In this document: in pieces, positions 17,881 through 26,590 of the stretch
Layout: the number at the start of each line of letters is the position of its first letter
Position numbering within the stretch: position 1 is the first letter of the stretch
NCBI GenBank assembly: GCA_020061465.1
Contig: JAGUYG010000048.1
Location: forward strand, 1-64,000
Length of the DNA stretch: 64,000 nucleotides
DNA from: Ignavibacteriales bacterium
GTDB lineage: Bacteria; Bacteroidota; Ignavibacteria; Ignavibacteriales; Ignavibacteriaceae
Direction of reading: 5' to 3'
Made by a program: the position numbers and the translations under genes
Notes under the pieces: generated by a model
The model's database searches: none
Seen by the model: the letters and a program-made list of their open reading frames with translations, nothing else
What the model was told of the DNA's origin: nothing

Positions 17881-19374
17881 GTGATAAAAAAAATCTTAAT
17901 AGCAAACAGAGGCGAGATTGCAGTTCGAATTATACGGGCATGCCGGGAAATGGGAACAACCTCTGCCGCCGTTTATTCTGAAGCCGATCGGACTTCTCTG
18001 CATGTTAGATTGGCTGATGAAGCTCATCTTATCGGCAAAGCCGTTTCTTCAGATTCCTATCTCAATGCCGAGAAAATAATCTCACTAGCAAAAAAAATTC
18101 ATGCAGATGCTATTCATCCTGGTTATGGTTTCTTTTCCGAAAATGCAAAGTTTATAGCGGAAGTTGAAAAAGCCGGACTTATTTTTATAGGTCCTTCATC
18201 AACTTCTGTAGAACTAATGGGGAGCAAAACCGCAGCCAGGCAGTTGATGCAAACACACGGAGTTCCGATTGTGCCCGGTACAACCGAATCGATTACATCA
18301 ATCGATTCCGGACTTAAAGCGGCTGAAAAAATCGGATTTCCTATTTTGCTGAAAGCAGCAGCCGGCGGCGGCGGGAAAGGAATGAGAAAGGTTCTTCACC
18401 CGAAAGATTTTAAGGATGCTTTTGAAGCAACTCAACGCGAAGCACTAAAATCTTTTGCTAACGATTCTATTTATATTGAAAAGCTGATCGAAAATCCCCG
18501 CCATATTGAAGTGCAAATAATTGCCGATAAGCATGGAAACTATGCGCATCTTTTCGAAAGAGAATGCTCTATTCAGAGAAGGCATCAAAAAATTATTGAA
18601 GAAGCTCCTTCTTCTTTTGTAGATGAATGTACAAGACTAAATATTACCAATGCTGCAGTAAACGCCGCAAAAGCTTGTAATTATACCAATGCAGGCACAG
18701 TAGAATTTCTAATGGATTCAAATAAAAATTTTTATTTCTTAGAAATGAATACACGCTTGCAGGTTGAACACCCCGTTACCGAATTTATAACAGGCATTGA
18801 TTTGGTTAAAGAACAAATATCAATCGCCAACGGACACAGGCTCTCCTTTAAACAGGATGCCCTTAAGGTATCCGGTCATTCCTTCGAATGCAGAGTTTAT
18901 GCTGAAGATCCGTCAAATGAATTTCTACCGTCAACCGGCAGAATTTATGAATATATAGAGCCTTCGGGACCCGGTATTCGTGTGGATTCCGGTTTTAACC
19001 GCGGCTCAGTTATAGATGTTTACTATGATCCGCTTATCTCGAAGCTTGTTTGCTGGGGTGCTGATAGAAACCAAGCTATTCGAAGAATGATACGAGCGCT
19101 TAATGAATATCATATTGCCGGCGTTACCACTAACTTGAGTTTTTTAATTCAGATTTTTCGGAATAAGGATTTTACTGACGGAAACTTTGATATAAATTTT
19201 TTAGAACAAAAGTTTAATTATTTTGATGCTCTGCAATTGAATGAAGCCCGTGAAAAAAGCAGTGATGCAGCGGCAGTTTTTGCAGCATTAATTAAGACAC
19301 TGAGAATATCGAACGGCACTATTCAAAATGAAGAATTAACAACTAACAATTGGAGCAATCAGCTCTATGAATGA
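17881..19374 (+). CDS. accC: Biotin carboxylase subunit of an acyl-CoA carboxylase
   Basis: A 497-residue ATP-grasp biotin carboxylase that carboxylates the biotin on its carrier protein with bicarbonate and ATP. The N-terminus has ILIANRGEIAVRIIRACREMG. The glycine-rich ATP loop AAAGGGGKGMR is near residue 160. The active site EMNTRLQVEHPVTE is near 286. The GTG start is 9 bp behind mutS2. It overlaps the biotin carrier gene by 8 nt. At 497 residues it is longer than AccC of E. coli (about 449), which fits an acyl-CoA (for example propionyl-CoA) carboxylase subunit as well as acetyl-CoA carboxylase. No carboxyltransferase is nearby. Confidence 0.93.
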   Translation: MIKKILIANRGEIAVRIIRACREMGTTSAAVYSEADRTSLHVRLADEAHLIGKAVSSDSYLNAEKIISLAKKIHADAIHPGYGFFSENAKFIAEVEKAGLIFIGPSSTSVELMGSKTAARQLMQTHGVPIVPGTTESITSIDSGLKAAEKIGFPILLKAAAGGGGKGMRKVLHPKDFKDAFEATQREALKSFANDSIYIEKLIENPRHIEVQIIADKHGNYAHLFERECSIQRRHQKIIEEAPSSFVDECTRLNITNAAVNAAKACNYTNAGTVEFLMDSNKNFYFLEMNTRLQVEHPVTEFITGIDLVKEQISIANGHRLSFKQDALKVSGHSFECRVYAEDPSNEFLPSTGRIYEYIEPSGPGIRVDSGFNRGSVIDVYYDPLISKLVCWGADRNQAIRRMIRALNEYHIAGVTTNLSFLIQIFRNKDFTDGNFDINFLEQKFNYFDALQLNEAREKSSDAAAVFAALIKTLRISNGTIQNEELTTNNWSNQLYE

Positions 19375-19867
19375 ATTCGTTGTAACAATATCGGGCAAAA
19401 GGAGGGAAGTGCGTGTTTTAAGTCCGCAAACATTAAGCTTGGATGGGCAAGTATATGCTTATGAATTAATCTCCATTGATTCCTCAAATTATATTTTAAG
19501 AATAGACGATAAATTCTTCCACATTTCTTATCACAAAAAAAAGAACGGTGAATTTCTTGTAACGGTTGATTCGGAAACATACGATGTTCTAATCCAAACT
19601 TCACTTCAGGAAAAAGCAGCAAAACTGATAGAGCACAAAACTGCGGGTAGCCGAAAAATCGATATAATAGCTCCGATGCCGGGTATGTTATTGAAGATTA
19701 AAAAAGGAAAAGGAGAGCGTATAAGACAGGGAGAATCAATTATGATTCTTGAAGCCATGAAGATGGAAAATGATATAAAGTCTCCAAAAGAAGGCGTAAT
19801 CCTAGATATACATGTGCAAGAATCGAAAGCAGTAGAAAAAGGCGAGCTGCTTTTTAGCCTCGAATAA
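19367..19867 (+). CDS. Biotin carboxyl carrier protein
   Basis: A 166-residue biotin/lipoyl-attachment protein. The C-terminal domain (about residues 95-166) has the biotinylation motif EAMKMEND, where the central Lys carries biotin. APMPGMLLKIKKGKG precedes it as in other biotinyl domains. The first 90 residues form a beta-rich linker domain like that seen in carriers of acyl-CoA carboxylases and decarboxylases, unlike the Pro/Ala-rich AccB. It overlaps accC, so the two subunits are made together. It receives carboxyl groups from the AccC partner and hands them to a carboxyltransferase encoded elsewhere. Confidence 0.9.
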   Translation: MNEFVVTISGKRREVRVLSPQTLSLDGQVYAYELISIDSSNYILRIDDKFFHISYHKKKNGEFLVTVDSETYDVLIQTSLQEKAAKLIEHKTAGSRKIDIIAPMPGMLLKIKKGKGERIRQGESIMILEAMKMENDIKSPKEGVILDIHVQESKAVEKGELLFSLE

Positions 19868-20013
19868 GCTTCTTTCCGTTTAACATTTAGAATAAACCCT
19901 AACTTCCTATTTTATAATAAATTACGGAAAATTCCAGGATTTCCGGGATAAGATATTTTAATATTCAAGTAACAAAAGTCTTCAAATAATCATAATCAAT
20001 TGCTAAATTTTTG

Positions 20014-20042
20014 TTGACTCTCACTTCTCGTTTCGCTAAAAT
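20014..20042 (+). promoter_or_regulatory. Sigma-70-type promoter of the lipoprotein gene
   Basis: TTGACT (20014-20019) and TAAAAT (20037-20042) are separated by 17 nt. The expected transcription start is near 20049, giving a leader of about 58 nt to the TTG start at 20107, which has its own AGGAGG sequence. Confidence 0.6.
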
Positions 20043-20106
20043 TGTTACTCATTAAGCAATCGTGCAAGGTAAAATAACTAAACACAAAACTTTAATAGGA
20101 GGTTAC

Positions 20107-20922
20107 TTGAAAACTTTAAAAATTTTCCTGGCTTTCATTATGTTATTATTCGCATTTACAGCAGCGGTTACCATAACAAGCTGCAGTGAGGATGAAACTA
20201 TCACTCCACCTGTTGACGATACATCGGTACCAAAAAATCTTTTCCCCTTAATTGCAGGTCGTGTTATAGTATATGGACAGGGTAGTTTACTTGCCGCTGA
20301 TACCGAAACTCCAATACCGGGAAGTGAAAACGGCTTTGAATCCAAATGGATTGTAACGGGCACATCAAACTTAGTCCCGCATCCTACTCTGCCTGTAACT
20401 TTAGTTTTAGATACAACGAAAATTCCCGCTTTAGGAGCAGTTAGTGTTAGAACATTTTTTATAGGACAGGATACGGTAACAGGCAACTTCGACTTCCTTA
20501 CCAGTCTTGGTTTTTTCTATAGAAGTGTAAAAATTTACGCAACACCGGGTGATTCCGCATCAGGTATTCGTGCCGATTCTTTGAAATGGATCTCATTGGC
20601 AAAGCCGAGCGAGGGTTTAGATAAAGAATGGACGGCATTTTCGGGGGTATTCTTTGCTTCGGCTTACGGCACTGAAATTAGATTAGAGATTCTCGCAAAG
20701 TTCACCGGTAAAGAAACTCTGACCATCGGTGGTCAAGCATACGAAAGTTATATTCTTCGCGCTTATAGAAAGGTATTTCTCCAAGCAAACAATCAAGAAT
20801 TGTCTATTGGTGAAACAGCAAAATTATGGTTAGCTCCGAATGTAGGTCCCATTAAAATCATTTTAATTGGTGATGCCGAATCACCCGGGAAAAGCCAAAC
20901 CATGACGGCAAAGAATTTTTAG
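20107..20922 (+). CDS. Hypothetical lipoprotein upstream of a TonB receptor
   Basis: A 271-residue protein with no recognised family. It starts with a lysine and a hydrophobic stretch (KIFLAFIMLLFAFTAAVTI) ending in a lipobox-like TSC, so Cys at about residue 27 should be lipidated. The mature part is beta-rich with threonine- and glycine-rich stretches. The TTG at 20107 was chosen because AGGAGGT lies 4 nt before it; an in-frame GTG at 20062 lacks this. The TonB receptor begins about 240 bp downstream after an inverted repeat. The pairing suggests an outer-membrane role, but a shared substrate is only inference. Confidence 0.75.
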   Translation: MKTLKIFLAFIMLLFAFTAAVTITSCSEDETITPPVDDTSVPKNLFPLIAGRVIVYGQGSLLAADTETPIPGSENGFESKWIVTGTSNLVPHPTLPVTLVLDTTKIPALGAVSVRTFFIGQDTVTGNFDFLTSLGFFYRSVKIYATPGDSASGIRADSLKWISLAKPSEGLDKEWTAFSGVFFASAYGTEIRLEILAKFTGKETLTIGGQAYESYILRAYRKVFLQANNQELSIGETAKLWLAPNVGPIKIILIGDAESPGKSQTMTAKNF

Positions 20923-20970
20923 CTTTTTACATGAAACAACCGGCTTTGAAATCCTAAAATGAGCAGAGAT

Positions 20971-21010
20971 GAGATGACATCACTAATTTTTAGCGATATG
21001 ATGTCATCTC
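20971..21010. repeat. 12-bp inverted repeat / possible terminator
   Basis: GAGATGACATCA (20971-20982) and TGATGTCATCTC (20999-21010) are perfectly complementary with a 16-nt loop. No T-tract follows. The right arm recurs at 6469-6480, so this is a dispersed repeat. Being just downstream of the lipoprotein, it could also attenuate transcription into the receptor gene. Confidence 0.5.
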
Positions 21011-21159
21011 TCATCTGTGCGTAAGGTTAGTTAATCAGTTTATCCTTATAAATCGAGGGTACACATTCATTTTATCAAATGGGATTTTCTCTATTTGATT
21101 AATTTTAGAGTAATGGAGCATTGTTCAAAAAAATATTTTTAAGTAACGAGAGGGTAAAA

Positions 21160-23400
21160 GTGAGACAATCGATTCAATCGTTATTCATAGGTTTATTGAT
21201 ATCTATCCTCCTCATCGGGGCGGAAGTAACTCATGCACAAAATTCCGGTATTTTAAGCGGAAGCGTCTTAGATACGCAAACCGAAGATGGTATTCCATTA
21301 GTGAATATTGTACTTAAAGAAACTTCTTATGGTGCTGCCACAAATCAATATGGAAACTTTATTATATCCGGTTTACCTCCGGGGAAATATACTGTTTCCG
21401 TTTCTGCCATCGGATATGAAACACAGGAGACTGAGGTTCAAATAAACAGCGGACAGCGGACTCAACTTAATATAAAGCTTAAAAACTTAGCCGTTGAAGT
21501 TGGAGAAGTGTTAGTCTATGGAGCTTCATTAAGGCGGGAGAGAATTACAGAGGCGCCTTCATCTATTTCCGTTATAAATGCTGAAAAAATTCAACGCAAT
21601 GGAGGACATGGGCAGCTTGCCCGGCTACTTGAGGGAGAAGCAGGTATAGACATTGCGCAAAGCGGTTTATTCGACTTCAACATAAATGCGCGAGGATTTA
21701 ACAGTTCTTTGAACAGAAGATTATTAATCTTGTTAGATGGAAGAGACATGGGCACCGCTTTTTTGGGCGCAACCGAATGGAACGGACTTTCCACACCTCT
21801 TGAAGATTTTGGAAGAATTGAATTTGTTAGAGGACCCGGTTCTGCGCTTTACGGAGCTAATGCGTACAACGGCGTTATAAATATAAGCTCTATACCTCCC
21901 AGAAATAATCCTGGTACACGAATTTCTGTTGGTGGCGGTGAAATGGATGCAATGAGAGGCGATATTAAACATGCAGGTACTTTTGACAAATGGAGCTATC
22001 GACTAAATGTAGGTGGATACCAGGGTAAGTCATTCAGTAAAAGCAGAAAAAATGCTAACTTCGAATATGAAGGACTGAATCCTGTACTTAACAATGAGGT
22101 TATTGATCTTAATACAGACCCTGTTCGTTCGATATACGGAGCCTTAAGAGTTGATCACGAATTTGCAAACGGCAGCATAGGAACCATTGAGGGCGGTTTA
22201 ACACAAGTTGAAAACGAGGCGATAGTTACTGGTATCGGACGTGTACAAGTTCAAAAGGCTACAAGACCATGGGCAAGATTAAATTATAATGGGCATGGTT
22301 TTAATGTTCTGTTTTGGGCAAACGGCAGGCATAACGTTAATCCGGAAAAATCTCTATCAACCGGATTGGATTTAGTTCAAGATGCCTGGATTACTCACGC
22401 CGAAGCCCAATACAATTTTACAGCATTAAAAGATAAAATATTTGTTGTTGTCGGTGCTTCACATCGTATGGTCAATATTGATACTGAGGGAACACTGATG
22501 CTTGAAAAAAGAAATGATAACACAAGTGGTCTTTTTTCACAAATTGAGTACAAGGTTTTAGATAATTTAAAAGCAGTTGCAGCCGCACGCTGGGATAGAA
22601 GCACTCTTCATAGCAGCAGAGTTTCTCCTAAATTTGCTTTAGTATGGAATCCCTCAAATGGACATTCAATAAGGGCAACATTTAATCAAGCGTTCCAGCC
22701 ACCTAATTATTCGGAACAATATCTTTATGTAAAAAGACCTGCAGAACCCGGCGCGACAAGCACAATTTTATATAGGGGAAATAACAAGCTAATACCCGAA
22801 GAAATTACCGGCTATGAGATAGGTTACAAGGGAATATTTGTTAACAGTGTATTTTTCACATTCGATCTATACTTTAATAGATTAAAAAATTTCGTTACCG
22901 ATTTAGGTCCAAGCGGTGAAAGATATTATGATTTTAATGATAAAATAACTTATGCTGTGTGGTCATATAACAACGCCGGCAAAGTTGATGAATATGGTTT
23001 TGAAGCGGCAGTAAATTATTACTTATCGGATTCATGGATTGTTGATGCAAATTTTACTTATTTCCGGTTCGATGTTCTTGAGAAAGCAGTGAACGATATT
23101 TTATTGCCGAATACACCCAGGTATAAAGTTAACGGCGGATTAACTTATCGCCATCCCGGTGGGCACAGTGCGGAGGTTAACATTAAATACGTTCCAACAT
23201 TTCCGTGGGCAGCAGGGATATTCAGGGATGCAGATATTAAGGCATATACAATAGTTAATCTAAGCGGAACGTTTGTGATATCTAAACTATTCAGTGTTAA
23301 CGCAAATATTTATAACTTGCTTGATAGAGAGCACTACGAAATTTTGGGTGGTTCATTGTTGAGAAGGAGAGCTATTTTAACCGGCGTTGTAAATTTTTAA
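21160..23400 (+). CDS. TonB-dependent outer-membrane receptor
   Basis: A 746-residue outer-membrane receptor. A signal peptide (about residues 1-27) is followed by a carboxypeptidase-regulatory-like domain (GSVLDTQTEDGIPLVNIVLK, about 33-105). The plug domain follows (about 110-220, with the RGPGSALYGANAYNGVINI signature), then a beta-barrel that ends in Phe (GVVNF), as outer-membrane barrels usually do. The GTG at 21160 was chosen because GAGAGGG lies 5 nt upstream and it gives a clean signal peptide; a TTG at 21121 adds 13 residues. No SusD-like partner follows, so it is not a classical glycan utilisation pair. The substrate is unknown. It would be energised by ExbB/ExbD. Confidence 0.9.
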   Translation: MRQSIQSLFIGLLISILLIGAEVTHAQNSGILSGSVLDTQTEDGIPLVNIVLKETSYGAATNQYGNFIISGLPPGKYTVSVSAIGYETQETEVQINSGQRTQLNIKLKNLAVEVGEVLVYGASLRRERITEAPSSISVINAEKIQRNGGHGQLARLLEGEAGIDIAQSGLFDFNINARGFNSSLNRRLLILLDGRDMGTAFLGATEWNGLSTPLEDFGRIEFVRGPGSALYGANAYNGVINISSIPPRNNPGTRISVGGGEMDAMRGDIKHAGTFDKWSYRLNVGGYQGKSFSKSRKNANFEYEGLNPVLNNEVIDLNTDPVRSIYGALRVDHEFANGSIGTIEGGLTQVENEAIVTGIGRVQVQKATRPWARLNYNGHGFNVLFWANGRHNVNPEKSLSTGLDLVQDAWITHAEAQYNFTALKDKIFVVVGASHRMVNIDTEGTLMLEKRNDNTSGLFSQIEYKVLDNLKAVAAARWDRSTLHSSRVSPKFALVWNPSNGHSIRATFNQAFQPPNYSEQYLYVKRPAEPGATSTILYRGNNKLIPEEITGYEIGYKGIFVNSVFFTFDLYFNRLKNFVTDLGPSGERYYDFNDKITYAVWSYNNAGKVDEYGFEAAVNYYLSDSWIVDANFTYFRFDVLEKAVNDILLPNTPRYKVNGGLTYRHPGGHSAEVNIKYVPTFPWAAGIFRDADIKAYTIVNLSGTFVISKLFSVNANIYNLLDREHYEILGGSLLRRRAILTGVVNF

Positions 23401-23416
23401 CTGAATAATAATCACG

Positions 23417-23473
23417 ATTTGTGGCTTAATAGAACATAAAATATTAATTTTACATTATATTTAAGCCACAAAT
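23417..23473. repeat. 13-bp inverted repeat after the TonB receptor
   Basis: ATTTGTGGCTTAA (23417-23429) and TTAAGCCACAAAT (23461-23473) are perfect complements, with 31 nt between them. The position between the receptor stop and the SPOR gene fits a terminator or mRNA-stabilising hairpin, but there is no T-tract. Confidence 0.5.
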
Positions 23474-23485
23474 TGATTAGCTATA

Positions 23486-23905
23486 ATGAAAACCATACAA
23501 TTACACACAGCGTTATTTATCCTGCCATTTTTCTTCTTTGCTTGTTCCTCATCCGAACAAACTGTTTCGGATAAAAAAGAAGAAGTGTACGTTTTCGATT
23601 CCGTTCCAGCCGATACCTCTTTAAAGCTTCCGGAATTTGTAATCGAATATCCGAGTCTAAACGTAACTTATTATGTCGTTCAGATAGGTGCGTTTACTAC
23701 ACGTGAGAGAGCTGAAAAATTTTCTGAAGACAGCAGAAAGAAATTAGGGAAGGATTTAACAATCTCTTTTAGCAACAATGTAAACCTTTTTGTTGTTCAG
23801 TTAAGTCCGTTATATACTTCACGGCAGGAAGCCGAAAAAATGCGAAATTATCTCTGGACTATTGATGATTTTAAAGATGCATGGATATTAACGGTGAGTA
23901 AATGA
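23486..23905 (+). CDS. SPOR-domain lipoprotein
   Basis: A 139-residue exported protein. The N-terminus has a short signal with a lipobox (FFFFACSSS), so Cys20 should be lipidated. Residues about 60-139 form a SPOR domain (YYVVQIGAFTTRERAEKFSE, then VQLSPLYTSRQEAEKMRNYL), which binds denuded glycan strands of peptidoglycan, usually at division sites. The acidic linker between them is about 30 residues. It stands alone behind the TonB receptor. Confidence 0.85.
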   Translation: MKTIQLHTALFILPFFFFACSSSEQTVSDKKEEVYVFDSVPADTSLKLPEFVIEYPSLNVTYYVVQIGAFTTRERAEKFSEDSRKKLGKDLTISFSNNVNLFVVQLSPLYTSRQEAEKMRNYLWTIDDFKDAWILTVSK

Positions 23906-24219
23906 GTAATTTTTTATTTCTAAAATTTATCGGCTATAAAACTTTAGCCTTTCCTGTTGCTCAAGATGTATGCAGCATATAGGTAACTAAGTAACCCATG
24001 TTACATAGAATTTATTGTATTTAAGAAAAACTTTCCAACGGAGTTCTTTCCAAAGAACCTCCGGTTGGAAATTTCCCCCAGTTACCCCCGAAGTATTCTT
24101 ACGGCTTCTCTTGGTAAGTGGAAGGGATGAGAGATATGAGTTCAACTTTTTTACGAATGGCGAGTAACTAATTAATTTAATCTTTATAGAGTAATATCTA
24201 ACTAAAACAAGGAGGTCTC
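23906..24219. other. 314-bp spacer before ssb
   Basis: No gene with good support is seen. A 26-codon frame beginning at an ATG overlapping the SPOR stop (about 23903) has no Shine-Dalgarno of its own. A long hairpin sits at 24032-24071. A strong AAGGAGGT precedes the ssb ATG. No clear promoter hexamers were found. Confidence 0.5.
24032..24071. repeat. 40-nt hairpin with two bulges
   Basis: TTTCCAAC...GTTGGAAA, GGAG...CTCC and TTCTTT...AAAGAA stack into one long hairpin over 24032-24071 with a tiny loop. The TTCCAAC/GTTGGAA theme resembles other spacers of this window (about 4190-4200 and 63830-63860). Confidence 0.55.
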
Positions 24220-24639
24220 ATGGCATTTTCATTAAACAAAATTATGCTAATCGGACACTTAGGGAGAGATGCCGAAACGCGGTTTACTCCAAACAACCTT
24301 TCGGTCACAACTTTTACGATGGCGACAACTTACAGTTATAAGGGGAAAAATGGAGATTGGGTTAATGAAACAACCTGGCATAATATTGTCGGTTATAATC
24401 TAAGCGATTTCTTTAAAGAGAATCTTAAAAAAGGAAAGAAATTTTATGTAGATGGAAGGCTCAACAGAAGAGATTATACCGATAAGGAAGGAATAAAAAG
24501 ATATTCGACCGAGGTAATAGTTGATAGGATAATACCGCTTGATCCGGTTGAAGCAAGCAGTACAGTAAAAGAAGAGGAGCATGTTAACGGCGGAAGTGCC
24601 GAAATAAATGTTGAGAATAATGAAGATCTACCGTTTTAA
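24220..24639 (+). CDS. ssb: Single-stranded DNA-binding protein
   Basis: A 139-residue SSB that coats single-stranded DNA and recruits replication and repair proteins. The OB-fold domain covers about residues 1-108 and begins with SLNKIMLIGHLGRDAETRFT. The linker is short, and the C-terminal tip NEDLPF is the acidic-hydrophobic peptide that binds SSB partners. The ATG follows AAGGAGGTCTC, a strong ribosome-binding site. Confidence 0.96.
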   Translation: MAFSLNKIMLIGHLGRDAETRFTPNNLSVTTFTMATTYSYKGKNGDWVNETTWHNIVGYNLSDFFKENLKKGKKFYVDGRLNRRDYTDKEGIKRYSTEVIVDRIIPLDPVEASSTVKEEEHVNGGSAEINVENNEDLPF

Positions 24640-24673
24640 TATTATGTTCAACTTCGAGGGGTTTAAATAATTA

Positions 24674-25948
24674 TTGGATGTAGGCTGGGAACTAAAACTA
24701 ATTTTACTGCTTTTATTGTTTTTAGCATCTGCTTTTTTTTCGGGTTCAGAAGTAGCGCTGTTTTCTATTGAAAAGAGGAAGGTCAAAAATACTTTTAAGC
24801 AAAACAGCTTGAAAAGCAGATATCTGCTGGAACTTCTTGATCATCCCCGCAGGCTTCTTGTTACAATTCTTGTGGGAAATACATTAGTAAATGTAGCAGC
24901 GTCGATTATTGCGGTAACGATAGCTCTTGAATTGGCACGCGGTTCCGGATTTCCGGAAGATGCCGCACTGTCAATTCAAATTATAATTTTGACTATGCTG
25001 GTTATTATTTTCGGAGAACTGATTCCTAAAGTTTGGGCTTCGAAAAATTCGATTTCCTTTGCAAGATTTGTGGCAATTCCTATGTATTGGGTTAGTGTAA
25101 TCATTTACCCTGTAACTGAAACGCTTACTGAGGCAATTAAAGGGCTCGGCAGCAAGATAAAAATAGATAAGAAAAAATCTGCTATCTCAACTGAAGAACT
25201 TAGCGAACTTGCCGACCTTAGCCATGAACTCGGTACCATTGAAGAAAACGAACATGGTATTATTCAAAGCATAGTTGAATTCCACTCTGTTACCGTAAGA
25301 GAAGTGATGACCCCCCGCGTAGATATGGTATCTGTTTCTTTAGATACTTCATTTGAAAAAATGATTGAAGTTATCAATACTTCCGGCTACAGCAGAATAC
25401 CGCTATACAAAGAAGACCTCGATGAAATTATAGGAATCATATACGTAAAAGATCTACTGCCGTATATAAAAGAACCATTAAAACAGAAAAGCTTTTCTCC
25501 TTCTAAAATTGCACGTAAGCCTTTATTTGTTCCCGAAACAAAATTAATCAACGATTTACTCCATGAATTTCAAGAAAAAAAGATGCATATTGCAATAGCA
25601 GTTGATGAATATGGCGGTACAGCGGGTCTGGTTACGTTAGAAGATGTTATTGAAGAAATTATCGGTGAAATTCGAGATGAATACGATAAAGAAGAAAATG
25701 CTGTAACGAAGATAGATGCTAATACATATTTACTGTTAGGCAAACTGCCCATTGATGAATTGAATGAATTATTAAATACTAATATTGACAGTTCTGGAGA
25801 AGATTTTGAAACTGCAGGAGGAATGGTACTAAATTATGCCGGTCAAATTCCTAAAGAAGGTTACGCTTTTGTCTTAGCAGGTTACCGTTTTACGGTTAAA
25901 GAAGTCTTAAATAAAAGGATCAAAAAAGTATTAGTCGAAAAAATTTAG
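24674..25948 (+). CDS. Hemolysin-family CNNM/CBS/CorC_HlyC protein
   Basis: A 424-residue inner-membrane protein with a CNNM (DUF21) membrane domain (about residues 1-185, opening with a long hydrophobic stretch and AFFSGSEVALFS). A CBS pair follows (about 200-325, REVMTPRVDMVSV then EYGGTAGLVTLEDVIEEIIGEI), then a C-terminal CorC_HlyC domain (about 340-424). Proteins of this family export or regulate Mg2+/Co2+, and the Bacteroidota member GldE belongs here. The start is TTG after GAGGGG; no better start exists. It lies 34 bp behind ssb. Confidence 0.9.
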   Translation: MDVGWELKLILLLLLFLASAFFSGSEVALFSIEKRKVKNTFKQNSLKSRYLLELLDHPRRLLVTILVGNTLVNVAASIIAVTIALELARGSGFPEDAALSIQIIILTMLVIIFGELIPKVWASKNSISFARFVAIPMYWVSVIIYPVTETLTEAIKGLGSKIKIDKKKSAISTEELSELADLSHELGTIEENEHGIIQSIVEFHSVTVREVMTPRVDMVSVSLDTSFEKMIEVINTSGYSRIPLYKEDLDEIIGIIYVKDLLPYIKEPLKQKSFSPSKIARKPLFVPETKLINDLLHEFQEKKMHIAIAVDEYGGTAGLVTLEDVIEEIIGEIRDEYDKEENAVTKIDANTYLLLGKLPIDELNELLNTNIDSSGEDFETAGGMVLNYAGQIPKEGYAFVLAGYRFTVKEVLNKRIKKVLVEKI

Positions 25949-26013
25949 GAGATTAAATACTAACCAAAAATATTTGAAATTTTAATTGTAAGTAAAAAAC
26001 AAATAACAAAACC

Positions 26014-26144
26014 CAAATTACAAATAAACACCAAATAACAAATTCATAATCTTATCGAAACGATCCCGAATACGTTCGGGAAAAACTTATCACTCTGCAG
26101 TTTGATTTATTGATATTTGAAGATTGAACATTATTTGTAATTTG
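26014..26144. repeat. AT-rich inverted-repeat element
   Basis: CAAATTACAAATAA (26014-26027) is repeated in inverse as TTATTTGTAATTTG (26131-26144). The flanks (AACAAATAACAAAACCC and TTTTTTGAGATTTGGAATTTT) are also roughly complementary, so the whole 25985-26170 area reads as one palindromic element. In the middle is CCCGAATACGTTCGGG (26065-26080), a 6-bp stem hairpin. The spacer between the CNNM gene and 26213 contains no gene. Confidence 0.5.
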
Positions 26145-26212
26145 TTTTTTGAGATTTGGAATTTTATATCTGAGAGATTTTCTCTTAATTTCTAAAGATT
26201 AAGAATCTATCA

Positions 26213-26590
26213 ATGAAGAAAGGGTGTTTCATTAAGCTCATTGTCGTTTTAACTATATTAACGGCGGCGGTATTATACTTTGTTCAAAACTATTTTGATA
26301 GATTAATTCTGCTGCCGGGTAAAAAAATCCTTAAAAGCACTTTAATCGAAAATTGGGATACTAATCTTAAACATGTTTACGATACTCCGGAAAAAGATTC
26401 ACTTAAAGTATTGGTAAATAATTTTCTGATGCAGATCGATTTAACCGATAGTTTGGATGAAACTATGATAGAGAATTTTGCGGTTGAATTTTCAAGAGCA
26501 ATTAAAGACAGCCTAATAACAAACAAAGAATATAATAAATTAAAAAACATAATAACGGTTGAAGAAGATGAGAGATCAAAGAAAAACTGA
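26213..26590 (+). CDS. Hypothetical small membrane-anchored protein next to MCE
   Basis: A 125-residue protein without a recognised family. Residues about 7-26 (IKLIVVLTILTAAVLYFVQN) form one membrane helix. The rest is a charged, probably helical extracytoplasmic domain (about 30-125) ending in EEDERSKKN. Its last 23 nt overlap the start of the MCE gene, so the two are coupled. It is reasonable to infer a partner of the MCE protein, but nothing in the sequence proves it. Confidence 0.7.
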   Translation: MKKGCFIKLIVVLTILTAAVLYFVQNYFDRLILLPGKKILKSTLIENWDTNLKHVYDTPEKDSLKVLVNNFLMQIDLTDSLDETMIENFAVEFSRAIKDSLITNKEYNKLKNIITVEEDERSKKN

